Part shown: positions 8,482-16,854 of the stretch, piece by piece
How the letters are laid out: the number at the start of each line of letters is the position of its first letter
How positions within the stretch are numbered: position 1 is the stretch's first letter
Assembly (NCBI GenBank): GCA_036337765.1
Contig: JAYZDP010000108.1
Location: 1-24,706 of the forward strand
Direction: 5' to 3'
DNA length: 24,706 nt
Source: JAYZDP01 sp036337765
GTDB taxonomy: Bacteria > Acidobacteriota > Thermoanaerobaculia > Multivoradales > Multivoraceae
Notes under the pieces: model-generated
Databases searched by the model: none
Told to the model about the DNA's origin: nothing
Seen by the model: the letters and a program-made list of their open reading frames with translations, nothing else
Translations under genes and position numbers: made by a program

Positions 8482-9034
8482 GAAAAGACTGTACCCCGCT
8501 GCGTGCGTTGTGCTCGCCCTTGTTCTGGTGCCGATGGCGGCTCTCGCCGAACCGGCTGCGGCCGATGTCACGATGCCCGAAGCCGTCGTCTACGACGCCG
8601 AGTCGGCGCTCGCCTTGTTCAGGTCGCTCGCAGGCGACTGGGACGCAGACTCCCCGGATCGCCAGCATGGCAGCTATCCGGCCGCGAACTTCCGGGTCGT
8701 CGCAGCGGGCAGCACCGTGATCGAGACCGTGCTTCAGGGGCAGGAGAACGAGATGGAGTCGGTCTTTCACATCGACGGCGACAATCTTCTCCTCACCCAC
8801 TACTGCGCTCTACAGAACGCTCCGGTGCTGCGCTTCGAGCCCACCGAGGAGCCAGGTCTCGTCAAGTTCGTCTTCCACGGTGGCACCAACTTCGACCCCG
8901 CCGTCGACGCCCACTTCCACGCTGGGACGTTCAAGGTCATCGACGCGGACACGGTGGAGTCGACGTTCATCGTCCACGCCGGCGGTGAGGCCCAGCCCGA
9001 AGGCAGGTCAGTTCTCAAGCGGCGCACCGAATAG
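8480..9034 (+). CDS. small exported THYC-motif protein, second paralog
   Basis: A 184-residue protein with signal peptide (1-23, cleavage after ALA), clearly paralogous to the 4572 gene product. It shares VVYDAESALA (37-46), DGDNLLLTHYCAL (99-111), GGTNFDPAVDAHFH (134-147), HAGGE (166-170) and the RSVLKRR end. The first 25 mature residues and the 55-70 region differ most. Function unknown, as for the paralog. A moderate GGTAGG lies upstream. Its ATG overlaps the ATG of the divergent serine hydrolase within CATG (8479-8482). It converges on the symporter gene with a 32-base gap that holds a small GC hairpin. Confidence 0.85.
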   Translation: MKRLYPAACVVLALVLVPMAALAEPAAADVTMPEAVVYDAESALALFRSLAGDWDADSPDRQHGSYPAANFRVVAAGSTVIETVLQGQENEMESVFHIDGDNLLLTHYCALQNAPVLRFEPTEEPGLVKFVFHGGTNFDPAVDAHFHAGTFKVIDADTVESTFIVHAGGEAQPEGRSVLKRRTE

Positions 9035-9038
9035 GGGT

Positions 9039-9057
9039 CCCGGCAAACCGCTCCGGG
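9039..9057. terminator. short GC hairpin between convergent genes
   Basis: CCCGG (9039-9043) pairs with CCGGG (9053-9057) around a nine-base loop. It lies just after the stop of the 8480 gene and before the stop of the symporter gene, so it could help end both transcripts. The stem is only five pairs and no T-tract follows, so the call is weak. It does not resemble the two-hairpin repeat. Confidence 0.25.
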
Positions 9058-9066
9058 CCGCTGGCG

Positions 9067-10554
9067 TCACAGGTCCATGATCGCCTCGATGTCCTCCGGT
9101 AGCTTCTTGGGCTGTGTAGACAGCGAGATTCCGAAGAACAGCGTCAGCGAGATGATCAGGGCGATGGCGCCACCGTGGATGCCGTGGGGTACCTGGATGG
9201 CGGCGATCTCGATGACGAAGTTCACCGTCAGGCTGGTGATGATGGCGACGTTGGCGGCGAGCGCGCTCGCGCGCTTCCAGTTGAACCCGATCGCCACCGT
9301 GGGCACTAGGGCGGCGGCGAACGTGCCCCAGCCAAAGGCGCCTAGGAGTGCGACAAGGTCCGTCGAGGAGAAGCGGACGAAGACCGCCGCGAAGACCGCG
9401 AGCACCAGAGTCGCGACGCGGGCCCAGAAGAGCTCGCGATTCAAGGGCTTGCCGGTCAGCGCCTTGGGGATGTCGTGGATGATGGCGGCTGCGCCGATGT
9501 TCAGGAAGCCGTCGGCTGTCGACATGATGGCGGCGAACAGCCCGGCGAAGACGATCCCGGCCAGGACAGGGTGGGCGTAGGACTGCAGGAACGCGTAGGC
9601 GGCGTCGTCGGGCTGGCCCAACTCCGGATGGTCACCACCAACGACCAGTGCCCGCATCGCCAGCCCGATGGCGATCCACAGGAAAGCCGCGACCGTGCCC
9701 GCCACCGTGCTGACGAGGATGATCTTCTTGAAGTCGGTGATCTTCTTGTTCATCATCAGTTTGGTGACGATGTGGGGCTGACCGCAGGCACCGACCGCGA
9801 ACAGCAGAAAGTAGGACAGCGCCCCCATCACCCCCAGGGTGCCCCACGGGCCGATCGCCTCCGGGTCGTCGTTCATGATCGTGGTCACACCGGCCACCAC
9901 GCCGCCGTCGACGGCCGCGATCGCGGCGAAGAGCACCAGCACGCCCGCCGCCATCATCACGGCGCCCTGAACGACGTCGGTGTAGACGCCGGCGATGATG
10001 CCGCCGGTGACGCAGTAGAAGACGAGCACCGCACACGAGATCGCCATACACATGCCGAGGCTCAGCTCCGGGATCCAGTCGACTCCGTTGAGGATCTCCT
10101 GCAGGACGACGGCCATCGCCATGATCTGCGCCGCCAGGTAGCCGACGACCCCGAGAATGATGGCGAGCGCAGTGAGGAAGCGGCTGACTTCGCTCCCGTA
10201 CCGCAGAGCCACCGCGTCCGGAAGCGAAACCGTCTGGTAGACCTCCGAGAAGATGCGCAGGCGCTTGGCGACCAGAAAGAACGAGAAGCAGGTCGCGATC
10301 GTGCCGCACACGATCATCCAGATCGACGTCGTCCCCATGGCGTAGACCAGCCCGGGTCCGCCGACGAAGCCGAAGCCGCTCAGGGTCGAGGAGAAGAGCG
10401 CGAACGCGGTAACGATGATGCCGAGCTCGCGCCCGGCCATGAAGAAGTCGGCCGACGACTTGGTGCGCCGCATCGCCCAGATGCCGACGCCGATACAGAG
10501 CGCGAAGTAGAGGAAGAGGCAGAAGAGGACGATGAAGTTGCGAGAGTCCTCCAT
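9067..10554 (-). CDS. sodium:solute symporter (SSS family)
   Basis: A 495-residue integral membrane transporter with about 13 hydrophobic segments, the usual size and topology for the SSS family (PutP, PanF, ActP). The early RRTKSSADFFMAGRELG stretch (29-45) and the following FALFSSTLSGFGFVGGPG are typical of family members; the MSTADGFLNIG segment in the later half belongs to the conserved region near the second sodium-site helix. The substrate is probably a small organic acid or amino acid and cannot be read from sequence. The start overlaps the stop of the upstream membrane gene as TAATG, so translation is likely coupled and the two proteins are made together. Confidence 0.92.
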   Translation of the reverse strand: MEDSRNFIVLFCLFLYFALCIGVGIWAMRRTKSSADFFMAGRELGIIVTAFALFSSTLSGFGFVGGPGLVYAMGTTSIWMIVCGTIATCFSFFLVAKRLRIFSEVYQTVSLPDAVALRYGSEVSRFLTALAIILGVVGYLAAQIMAMAVVLQEILNGVDWIPELSLGMCMAISCAVLVFYCVTGGIIAGVYTDVVQGAVMMAAGVLVLFAAIAAVDGGVVAGVTTIMNDDPEAIGPWGTLGVMGALSYFLLFAVGACGQPHIVTKLMMNKKITDFKKIILVSTVAGTVAAFLWIAIGLAMRALVVGGDHPELGQPDDAAYAFLQSYAHPVLAGIVFAGLFAAIMSTADGFLNIGAAAIIHDIPKALTGKPLNRELFWARVATLVLAVFAAVFVRFSSTDLVALLGAFGWGTFAAALVPTVAIGFNWKRASALAANVAIITSLTVNFVIEIAAIQVPHGIHGGAIALIISLTLFFGISLSTQPKKLPEDIEAIMDL

Positions 10555-11129
10555 TACTCAGCCTCCCGCATCTGCCGCTGGGCGGCTGCGATCTCTTCGA
10601 CGCGCTTGGCGTCCTCTGCGGTGAAGAACCAACTGTCGAATACGCGGTAGTAGAGGACCATGAAAAAGACCGGGAAGGTCCAGACCGCGTAGAACATCAG
10701 CGCCGTGGGCAGGGGAAAGCCCAGCACCAGCGTGTCGGTCGCTCCGTGCATATAGCCGTTGTAGGCCAGAATCAGCGCGGCGAAGATCGCGGCGTGGATC
10801 GTCGTGCCGACGAGGATCGGCGCCTTGGTCGGTCCGAGGCTGCCGTGGCGCGTCATCCCCATTGCCAGGCACGCGCCGAAGAAGATCACCTGCAATGTCG
10901 CGAAGGCCCAGCCCAGCCACAGCGTCGTGGAGTGCCGCTCGGCGCCAGGGCCGCCCTGCAACATGGTCGGGAAATCGGGATGGGGGACGCCCTTACTCTT
11001 GATCACCCTCCGCGTGGTGCCGTCCTCCAGCACCACGTCCTCGTAGGGCACCTGTGGCGTCACGAACACGACGCCAATTACCACACAGGTGGCGAGGAGA
11101 ACGATGAAGATGAACCAGGGCAGTTTCAT
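10554..11129 (-). CDS. four-helix membrane protein coupled to the symporter
   Basis: A 191-residue protein. The ATG at 11129 is chosen over upstream in-frame starts because GGAGGT (11134-11139 on the minus strand) precedes it by four bases and the product begins directly with a transmembrane segment. Four hydrophobic helices lie at about 5-22, 70-90, 104-125 and 137-160, with a hydrophilic loop of about 45 residues after the first and a charged, helical C-terminus (AEDAKRVEEIAAAQRQMREAE). I do not recognise a named family. SSS transporters often have small membrane partners (DUF485, DUF4212, YhdT for PanF), but those have two helices, so this would be a larger type. Stop and symporter start overlap (TAATG). 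Confidence 0.8.
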   Translation of the reverse strand: MKLPWFIFIVLLATCVVIGVVFVTPQVPYEDVVLEDGTTRRVIKSKGVPHPDFPTMLQGGPGAERHSTTLWLGWAFATLQVIFFGACLAMGMTRHGSLGPTKAPILVGTTIHAAIFAALILAYNGYMHGATDTLVLGFPLPTALMFYAVWTFPVFFMVLYYRVFDSWFFTAEDAKRVEEIAAAQRQMREAE

Positions 11130-11314
11130 GCGCACCTCCACGCGCATTGTGCGCGCCTCATCACTTCGCGAGCTCGACGTTCGTGGCGGTAGGCCGCCGC
11201 TGGCGGCGCTCATCGTAGCGTGCGGTGCTGAGTCGTGCGCCCTGCGCGCAAGACAGTTTCCTGAAGTGCCTCGCCGGGATAGCCTGACGAGACCACCTTT
11301 TCCAGGAGACCGTC
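11130..11314. promoter_or_regulatory. divergent promoter region
   Basis: These 185 bases separate the symporter operon (minus) and the second serine hydrolase (plus). CAGGAG (11303-11308) lies seven bases before the ATG at 11315. I see no convincing -10/-35 pair or operator palindrome. Confidence 0.35.
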
Positions 11315-12613
11315 ATGAGAGAACTGAAACTCGCCCGGCTGGCGATGCTGCTGGCCGTCCTCCTCGTCGCGATCGGAGCCAGTGCCTGCGGTACGTCGGT
11401 GCAGGCCGACTACGACACGACCGTCCAGGTCCGCGATCTGTCACTCGCAGCTCCGGAAGACGTCGGGATGTCCTCCGAGCGACTCGACCGTCTGTCGAGT
11501 GCCATGCAGCAGATCGTCGACCGCGGTGAGCTCGCCGGCATTACGACCATGGTGGCCCGCCACGGCAAGCTGGTCCACACCGGTACCTTCGGTCAGCAAA
11601 ACATCGAAGACGGGACGGCGATGGCTGCCGACTCGATCTTCCGGATCCATTCGATGACCAAGCCGATCACCGGGGTCGCGCTCATGATGCTCTACGAGGA
11701 GGGTGCCTTCCGCCTCTCCGACCCGGTCGGCAAGCACATCCCCGAGCTCGCCGATCTGAAGGTCTACGCCGGCCCTGGCGAACTGGAGGAGGCGGATCAC
11801 GCGATGACGATTCGCGAGCTCATGAGCCACAGTGGAGGTCTCACCTACGGCCTGTTCTCGCGCAGCGGCGTGGACCAGATGTACACCGACGCCAACGTCC
11901 TCGACAGCCAGAGCACGCTCAAGGACATGATCGACAAGCTGGCCGGGATTCCGCTGTTGCATCAACCCGGCACGCGCTGGCACTACAGCGTCGCCGTCGA
12001 CGTGCAGGGTTACCTGGTGGAGGTGCTCTCGGGCCAAGCTTTCGACGAGTTCCTCCAGCAACGGCTCTTCGAGCCTCTGGGCATGCACGACACGGGCTTT
12101 CACATGCCCGCTGAGAAGGCCGGCCGAATCGCCCAGATCTATGCCTACGCCGAGGATCGCAGCCTGGTACCCCATACCGGGCTCGGTGCCAACGATCCCC
12201 TCGAGGACTCGCCTTTCCTCTCCGGGGGCGGCGGGCTGGTGTCGACGGCCGTCGACTACATGCGCTTCAGTCAGATGGTGCTCAACGGTGGCGAGCTCGA
12301 CGGCGTACGCATTCTCTCGCCACTCACCGTCGACCTCATGCGGCGCAACCAGTTGCCGCGCGATGTGGCCGAGATGTCGCCGGGCACCGGCTTCGGGCTC
12401 GACTTCGCGGTGGTCGTCGATGCGGTCGAGGCCGACGGCATGTCCCAGGGCGAGTACTACTGGAGCGGGCTGGCGGGCTGCTGGTTCTGGATCGACCCGG
12501 TCGAGGACCTGGTTTTCGTCGGCATGATCCAGCAGATGGGTGTCGGCCGGCCGGATGTCCGCTCTCTCAGCCACCGCCTGACGTACCAGGCCATCGTCGA
12601 GCCGGTGACCTAG
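11315..12613 (+). CDS. serine hydrolase, EstB-like beta-lactamase fold, exported
   Basis: A 432-residue protein with a strong AGGAG and a signal peptide of about 25 residues; GASAC at 21-25 may be a lipobox, though Ala at -3 is unusual, so plain cleavage is also possible. SxxK is S113-MT-K116 and the tyrosine lies in WHYSVAVDV (Y224). The Y-S-V form instead of Y-x-N matches family VIII esterases such as EstB, whose equivalent is YSLALDV. FLSGGGGLVSTA and YYWSGLAGCWFWIDP are typical of this group. An esterase or beta-lactam hydrolase of the periplasm is likely. It is unrelated in detail to the NylB-like hydrolase at 6871. Its TAG stop (12611-12613) lies in hairpin 2 of repeat copy B. Confidence 0.9.
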   Translation: MRELKLARLAMLLAVLLVAIGASACGTSVQADYDTTVQVRDLSLAAPEDVGMSSERLDRLSSAMQQIVDRGELAGITTMVARHGKLVHTGTFGQQNIEDGTAMAADSIFRIHSMTKPITGVALMMLYEEGAFRLSDPVGKHIPELADLKVYAGPGELEEADHAMTIRELMSHSGGLTYGLFSRSGVDQMYTDANVLDSQSTLKDMIDKLAGIPLLHQPGTRWHYSVAVDVQGYLVEVLSGQAFDEFLQQRLFEPLGMHDTGFHMPAEKAGRIAQIYAYAEDRSLVPHTGLGANDPLEDSPFLSGGGGLVSTAVDYMRFSQMVLNGGELDGVRILSPLTVDLMRRNQLPRDVAEMSPGTGFGLDFAVVVDAVEADGMSQGEYYWSGLAGCWFWIDPVEDLVFVGMIQQMGVGRPDVRSLSHRLTYQAIVEPVT

Positions 12614-12662
12614 GAGCCTGCGTAGCAGGATCCTAGGTAGGTGGGCAGGTGGGATTGGGGCG

Positions 12663-12666
<4 letters not shown>
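12609..12666 (-). repeat. two-hairpin intergenic repeat, copy B (hairpin 1 missing)
   Basis: This copy is in the opposite orientation to A and C. Read on the minus strand, CTAGCGCCCC (from 12666) runs directly into AATCCCACC and then hairpin 2 (12637-12609): CCTAGGA, T.C mismatch, CCTGC, TAC triloop, GCAGG, C, TCCTAGG. Hairpin 1 is cleanly absent. Compared with copy A, one T-A pair in the inner stem is replaced by C-G, a compensatory change. Both convergent genes end inside it: plus TAG at 12611-12613 and minus TAG at 12663-12665. Confidence 0.8.
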
Positions 12667-14102
<1,436 letters not shown>

Positions 14103-14222
14103 CGAGAACCAGGATACCTGCTGCGCCTCGTCGCTTTGCGACACGCGAAGTCGCGTAGACGATAAGCTTTCGCCTCCCACCAAGAACGAGGCCACTCAAA
14201 GCCAACTCAGAAGGGAGCCAGA
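14103..14222. promoter_or_regulatory. divergent promoter region with small inverted repeat
   Basis: These 120 bases separate PqaA (minus) and the VOC gene (plus). GCGAC and GTCGC form a five-base inverted repeat with a seven-base spacer near 14139-14155 and could be an operator. AGAAGGGAG precedes the VOC start at 14223. No clear promoter hexamers are seen. Confidence 0.3.
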
Positions 14223-14702
14223 ATGTCCGGAATCAAGATCGGCAGCGCTGTCCTCGTTGCATCCCTCCTTTCCGGCTTCGTGCTGCCCGCCGTGGCCGAG
14301 GGGCCTGCGCCGGAGCTCACGCTGGGGAGCGTCGCACTCAACGTCGCAGACCTGGCGCGTGCCGAGAAGTACTACGCCGAGGTGTTCGGCTTCAAGAAGT
14401 CGGGTCAGTACCCACCGGAGGGGAAGGCCATCGAGCTGTTCTTGTCCCGCCACCCAGATGCCAGGGGAGGAGCAACGCTCATCCTGGCGCGCTTGAACGA
14501 CGATCCGCTGCCTGCGGGCAAGAGCCGGTACGGGCGTCTGATCAACAACACCCCGCACGCCGAGGCCCTCGCCAAGCGGGCCGAAGCCGCCGGGTCGACG
14601 GGGATGCGGCGCATCAAGCTTCCGGGGGACAACCCGCCGGTGATCATTTTCTTCAACGACCTGGACGGCTACGAGATCGAGCTCTACCAGGCTCCGAAGT
14701 AG
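14223..14702 (+). CDS. exported VOC (glyoxalase/dioxygenase-fold) protein
   Basis: A 159-residue protein: signal peptide 1-25 (cleavage after AVA), then one vicinal-oxygen-chelate domain, about 35-157. The fold is marked by VALNVADLARAEKYYAEVFGF (start of module 1), AIELFL with E71, and NDLDGYEIELY with E153, the usual metal-ligand positions of module 2. The histidine that normally opens module 1 (H in HVALNV) is replaced here (GSVALNV), so metal binding may be altered or supplied by a partner chain. Most VOC proteins are cytoplasmic, so the signal peptide is notable. The PQQ dehydrogenase starts 13 bases downstream, with its AGGAG overlapping this gene's stop, so the two are probably one operon. 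Confidence 0.88.
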   Translation: MSGIKIGSAVLVASLLSGFVLPAVAEGPAPELTLGSVALNVADLARAEKYYAEVFGFKKSGQYPPEGKAIELFLSRHPDARGGATLILARLNDDPLPAGKSRYGRLINNTPHAEALAKRAEAAGSTGMRRIKLPGDNPPVIIFFNDLDGYEIELYQAPK

Positions 14703-14715
14703 GAGTCCATCGAGG

Positions 14716-16755
14716 GTGCGGAAGGGGTGTATCCGAGCCTGGCTCGGAGTCGTGGGTCTCGGTGTGTCGTTCGCGATGCCGGCCGCGGCACAGCGCGGCA
14801 CGGAGGGTGGCGAGTGGCGGCACTACGCCGGCGACAGCGGCTCGACCAAGTACTCGCCACTGGCGCAGATCGATCGCGACAACTTCGCCGATCTGGTCGA
14901 GGCCTGGCGGTGGGAGTCGGCGGACCACCTCCTGGCGGAGAAGACCCAGGTTCGGCCGTTCCACTTTCGGGGCACGCCACTCAAGGTGGACGATGTCCTC
15001 TACATGCCCACCGGCATGGCGCAGGTCGCGGCTCTCGATCCGGCCTCGGGAAAGACCCTCTGGCGCCACGACCCGCGCGACTACGAGCTCGACGGTCGTG
15101 GGTTCGTGCAGACGCGCGGCATCGCGTACTGGAGCGAGGCCGCAGATGAGCGCATCGTCCTCGCCACGCGCGCCCGCCAGCTGGTGTCGATCGATCCGAA
15201 GACCGGCAGGCCCGACCCCGCCTTCGGTGCCGACGGCGTCGTGAGTCTCGACGTCGGTCTGCCCGAGGGGCGCGTCAACCGCAACATTAGCCACTCCGCG
15301 CCGGTGGCGGTGGTTGGTGGCACGATCGTCGTCACGATGACGATCTTCGACTTCCCGACCCGCAACACCAGCCCGCCGGGGCACATCCGCGGCTTCGACA
15401 AGCGCACTGGAAAGCTGCTGTGGACCTTCCACTCCATTCCCCAGGCAGGCGAGCCCTACAACGAGACCTGGGAGAACGATTCGTGGAAGACGATGGGAAA
15501 CACCAACGTCTGGGGGCTCATCTCCGTCGACCACGAGCTCGGCTACGTCTATCTGCCGTTCGGCACTCCCACTAACGACTACTACGGCGGAGAGCGCCTC
15601 GGCGACAACGTCTACTCCGAGTCGCTCGTCTGTCTGGATGCCCGCACCGGCGAGCGGGTATGGCACTTTCAGACAGGCCACCACGGGATCTGGGACTACG
15701 ACCTGGTCTCGGCGCCCAACCTGATCGACATCACCGTCGACGGCAGGGACATCAAGGCGGTTGCCCAGGTCACGAAGCAGGGGTTGACCTTCGTCTTCGA
15801 CCGAGTGACCGGGGAGCCGGTCTGGCCGATCGTCGAGGCGCCGGTGAACTATCACTCACAGGTGCCCGGCGAGAGGCTGTCGAAGACCCAACCCTTTCCG
15901 GTGAGGCCGCCTCCGTTCGAGACCCTCGGCGTCGACTTCGACGATCTCATCGACTTCACTCCCCAGCTACGGGCCGAGGCGCTGGAGATCATCCAGGACT
16001 GGGTCATCGGGCCGCTGTACACGCCGCAGATCATCAACGGGCAGGACGGCAAGCAGGGCTACATCCAGTCCCCGGGCTCGGGTGGTGGCGCCAACTGGAC
16101 GGGTGCTTCGGTCGATCCGGAGACCGGCTATCTCTACGTCCCTTCAGTGCTGCGGCCCGCGGGTCACTCGGTGGTCGCGCCCGATCCCGCGCGCTCCGAC
16201 TTCCGCTATATCAACAAGCGCCTCGCCGTACCGGACGTCCAGGGCCTGCCGCTGCTCAAGCCGCCCTATCGGCGCATCACGGCCTACGACATGAACCGAG
16301 GTGAGATGGTGTGGCAGGAGCCGCTCGGCGAGGGTCCGCGCGACCATCCGGCGATCCGCCACCTCGGACTCGGGCGGCTGGGGACACCGCCGCTACAGGG
16401 AGTGGTGGCTGACGGTGGAGTACTGGTCACCAAGACCCTGCTCGTCACCTTCGAGCCGATCGTCGACGAGCTGGGCGACCGGTCGGCCAACGGCAGCTAC
16501 CTCGACGCCTACGACAAGGCGACGGGTGAGCTGATCGCACAGATTCGGACCGACGTCACCATGCACGGCTCGCCAATGACCTACCTGCACGAGGGACGGC
16601 AGTACATCCTGGTCGCCGGCGGCGGCGAAACTCCGGGGCCCGGAGTGCCGATTGAGCGGGCCGTGGCGGCGGGACCGGACGGAAGCTCGCGTCCAGCGCC
16701 GGTGAAGGCCCGCAAGTCGTGGCTCCTGGCGTTCGCCCTGCTCGAGCCGAACTAG
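14716..16755 (+). CDS. periplasmic PQQ-dependent dehydrogenase (membrane-GDH-like propeller)
   Basis: A 679-residue quinoprotein with a GTG start; AGGAG at 14701-14705 and a signal peptide (1-25, AAAQ) support it. Residues 33-63 (WRHYAGDSGSTKYSPL, then DNFADLVEAWRW) are the classic entry to the eight-bladed PQQ propeller. HHGIWDYD (322-329) corresponds to the HHDLWDYD active-site region of the glucose dehydrogenase type, with the catalytic aspartate. K354 in the TKQG stretch fits the conserved lysine near PQQ. No CxxCH is present, so it needs an external electron acceptor, and the N-terminal membrane helices of E. coli Gcd are absent. The substrate is an alcohol or sugar and is not determined. 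No pqq synthesis genes are in the window. Confidence 0.92.
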   Translation: MRKGCIRAWLGVVGLGVSFAMPAAAQRGTEGGEWRHYAGDSGSTKYSPLAQIDRDNFADLVEAWRWESADHLLAEKTQVRPFHFRGTPLKVDDVLYMPTGMAQVAALDPASGKTLWRHDPRDYELDGRGFVQTRGIAYWSEAADERIVLATRARQLVSIDPKTGRPDPAFGADGVVSLDVGLPEGRVNRNISHSAPVAVVGGTIVVTMTIFDFPTRNTSPPGHIRGFDKRTGKLLWTFHSIPQAGEPYNETWENDSWKTMGNTNVWGLISVDHELGYVYLPFGTPTNDYYGGERLGDNVYSESLVCLDARTGERVWHFQTGHHGIWDYDLVSAPNLIDITVDGRDIKAVAQVTKQGLTFVFDRVTGEPVWPIVEAPVNYHSQVPGERLSKTQPFPVRPPPFETLGVDFDDLIDFTPQLRAEALEIIQDWVIGPLYTPQIINGQDGKQGYIQSPGSGGGANWTGASVDPETGYLYVPSVLRPAGHSVVAPDPARSDFRYINKRLAVPDVQGLPLLKPPYRRITAYDMNRGEMVWQEPLGEGPRDHPAIRHLGLGRLGTPPLQGVVADGGVLVTKTLLVTFEPIVDELGDRSANGSYLDAYDKATGELIAQIRTDVTMHGSPMTYLHEGRQYILVAGGGETPGPGVPIERAVAAGPDGSSRPAPVKARKSWLLAFALLEPN

Positions 16756-16854
16756 GCCGGCGGAGAGGCTTCCGAATGAGCTACAACCACCTAGTTGTTC
16801 ACCGGTAGGTAGCGTCGTGGTGGCTAGATGCCGCGAGAGGAGCGGGCACGCGAT

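Noticed and set aside
9475..10650. 391-codon plus-strand frame opposite the symporter
   Set aside because: The translation is a His/Asp/Arg-rich antisense product; the minus strand encodes an unmistakable SSS transporter.
11130..11213. Longer N-terminus for the symporter partner
   Set aside because: GGAGGT is correctly spaced for the ATG at 11129 and the extension is Ser/Arg-rich without features.
6871..12613. The two serine hydrolases as antibiotic-resistance beta-lactamases
   Set aside because: Their motifs fit NylB-like and EstB-like (family VIII) hydrolases, with long extra regions or Y-S-V in place of Y-x-N; no regulator of the AmpR kind is adjacent.
14653..15855. 400-codon minus-strand frame opposite the PQQ dehydrogenase
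   Set aside because: Antisense shadow rich in Val, Asp and Arg without motifs; the plus strand has clear PQQ-propeller signatures and codon bias.
16756..16854. Possible fourth copy of the two-hairpin repeat between the PQQ and M61 genes
   Set aside because: Only short imperfect stems and a CCACCTAG are present; neither the head GCTAGCGCCCC nor the CTAGGA/TCCTAG hairpin can be found.
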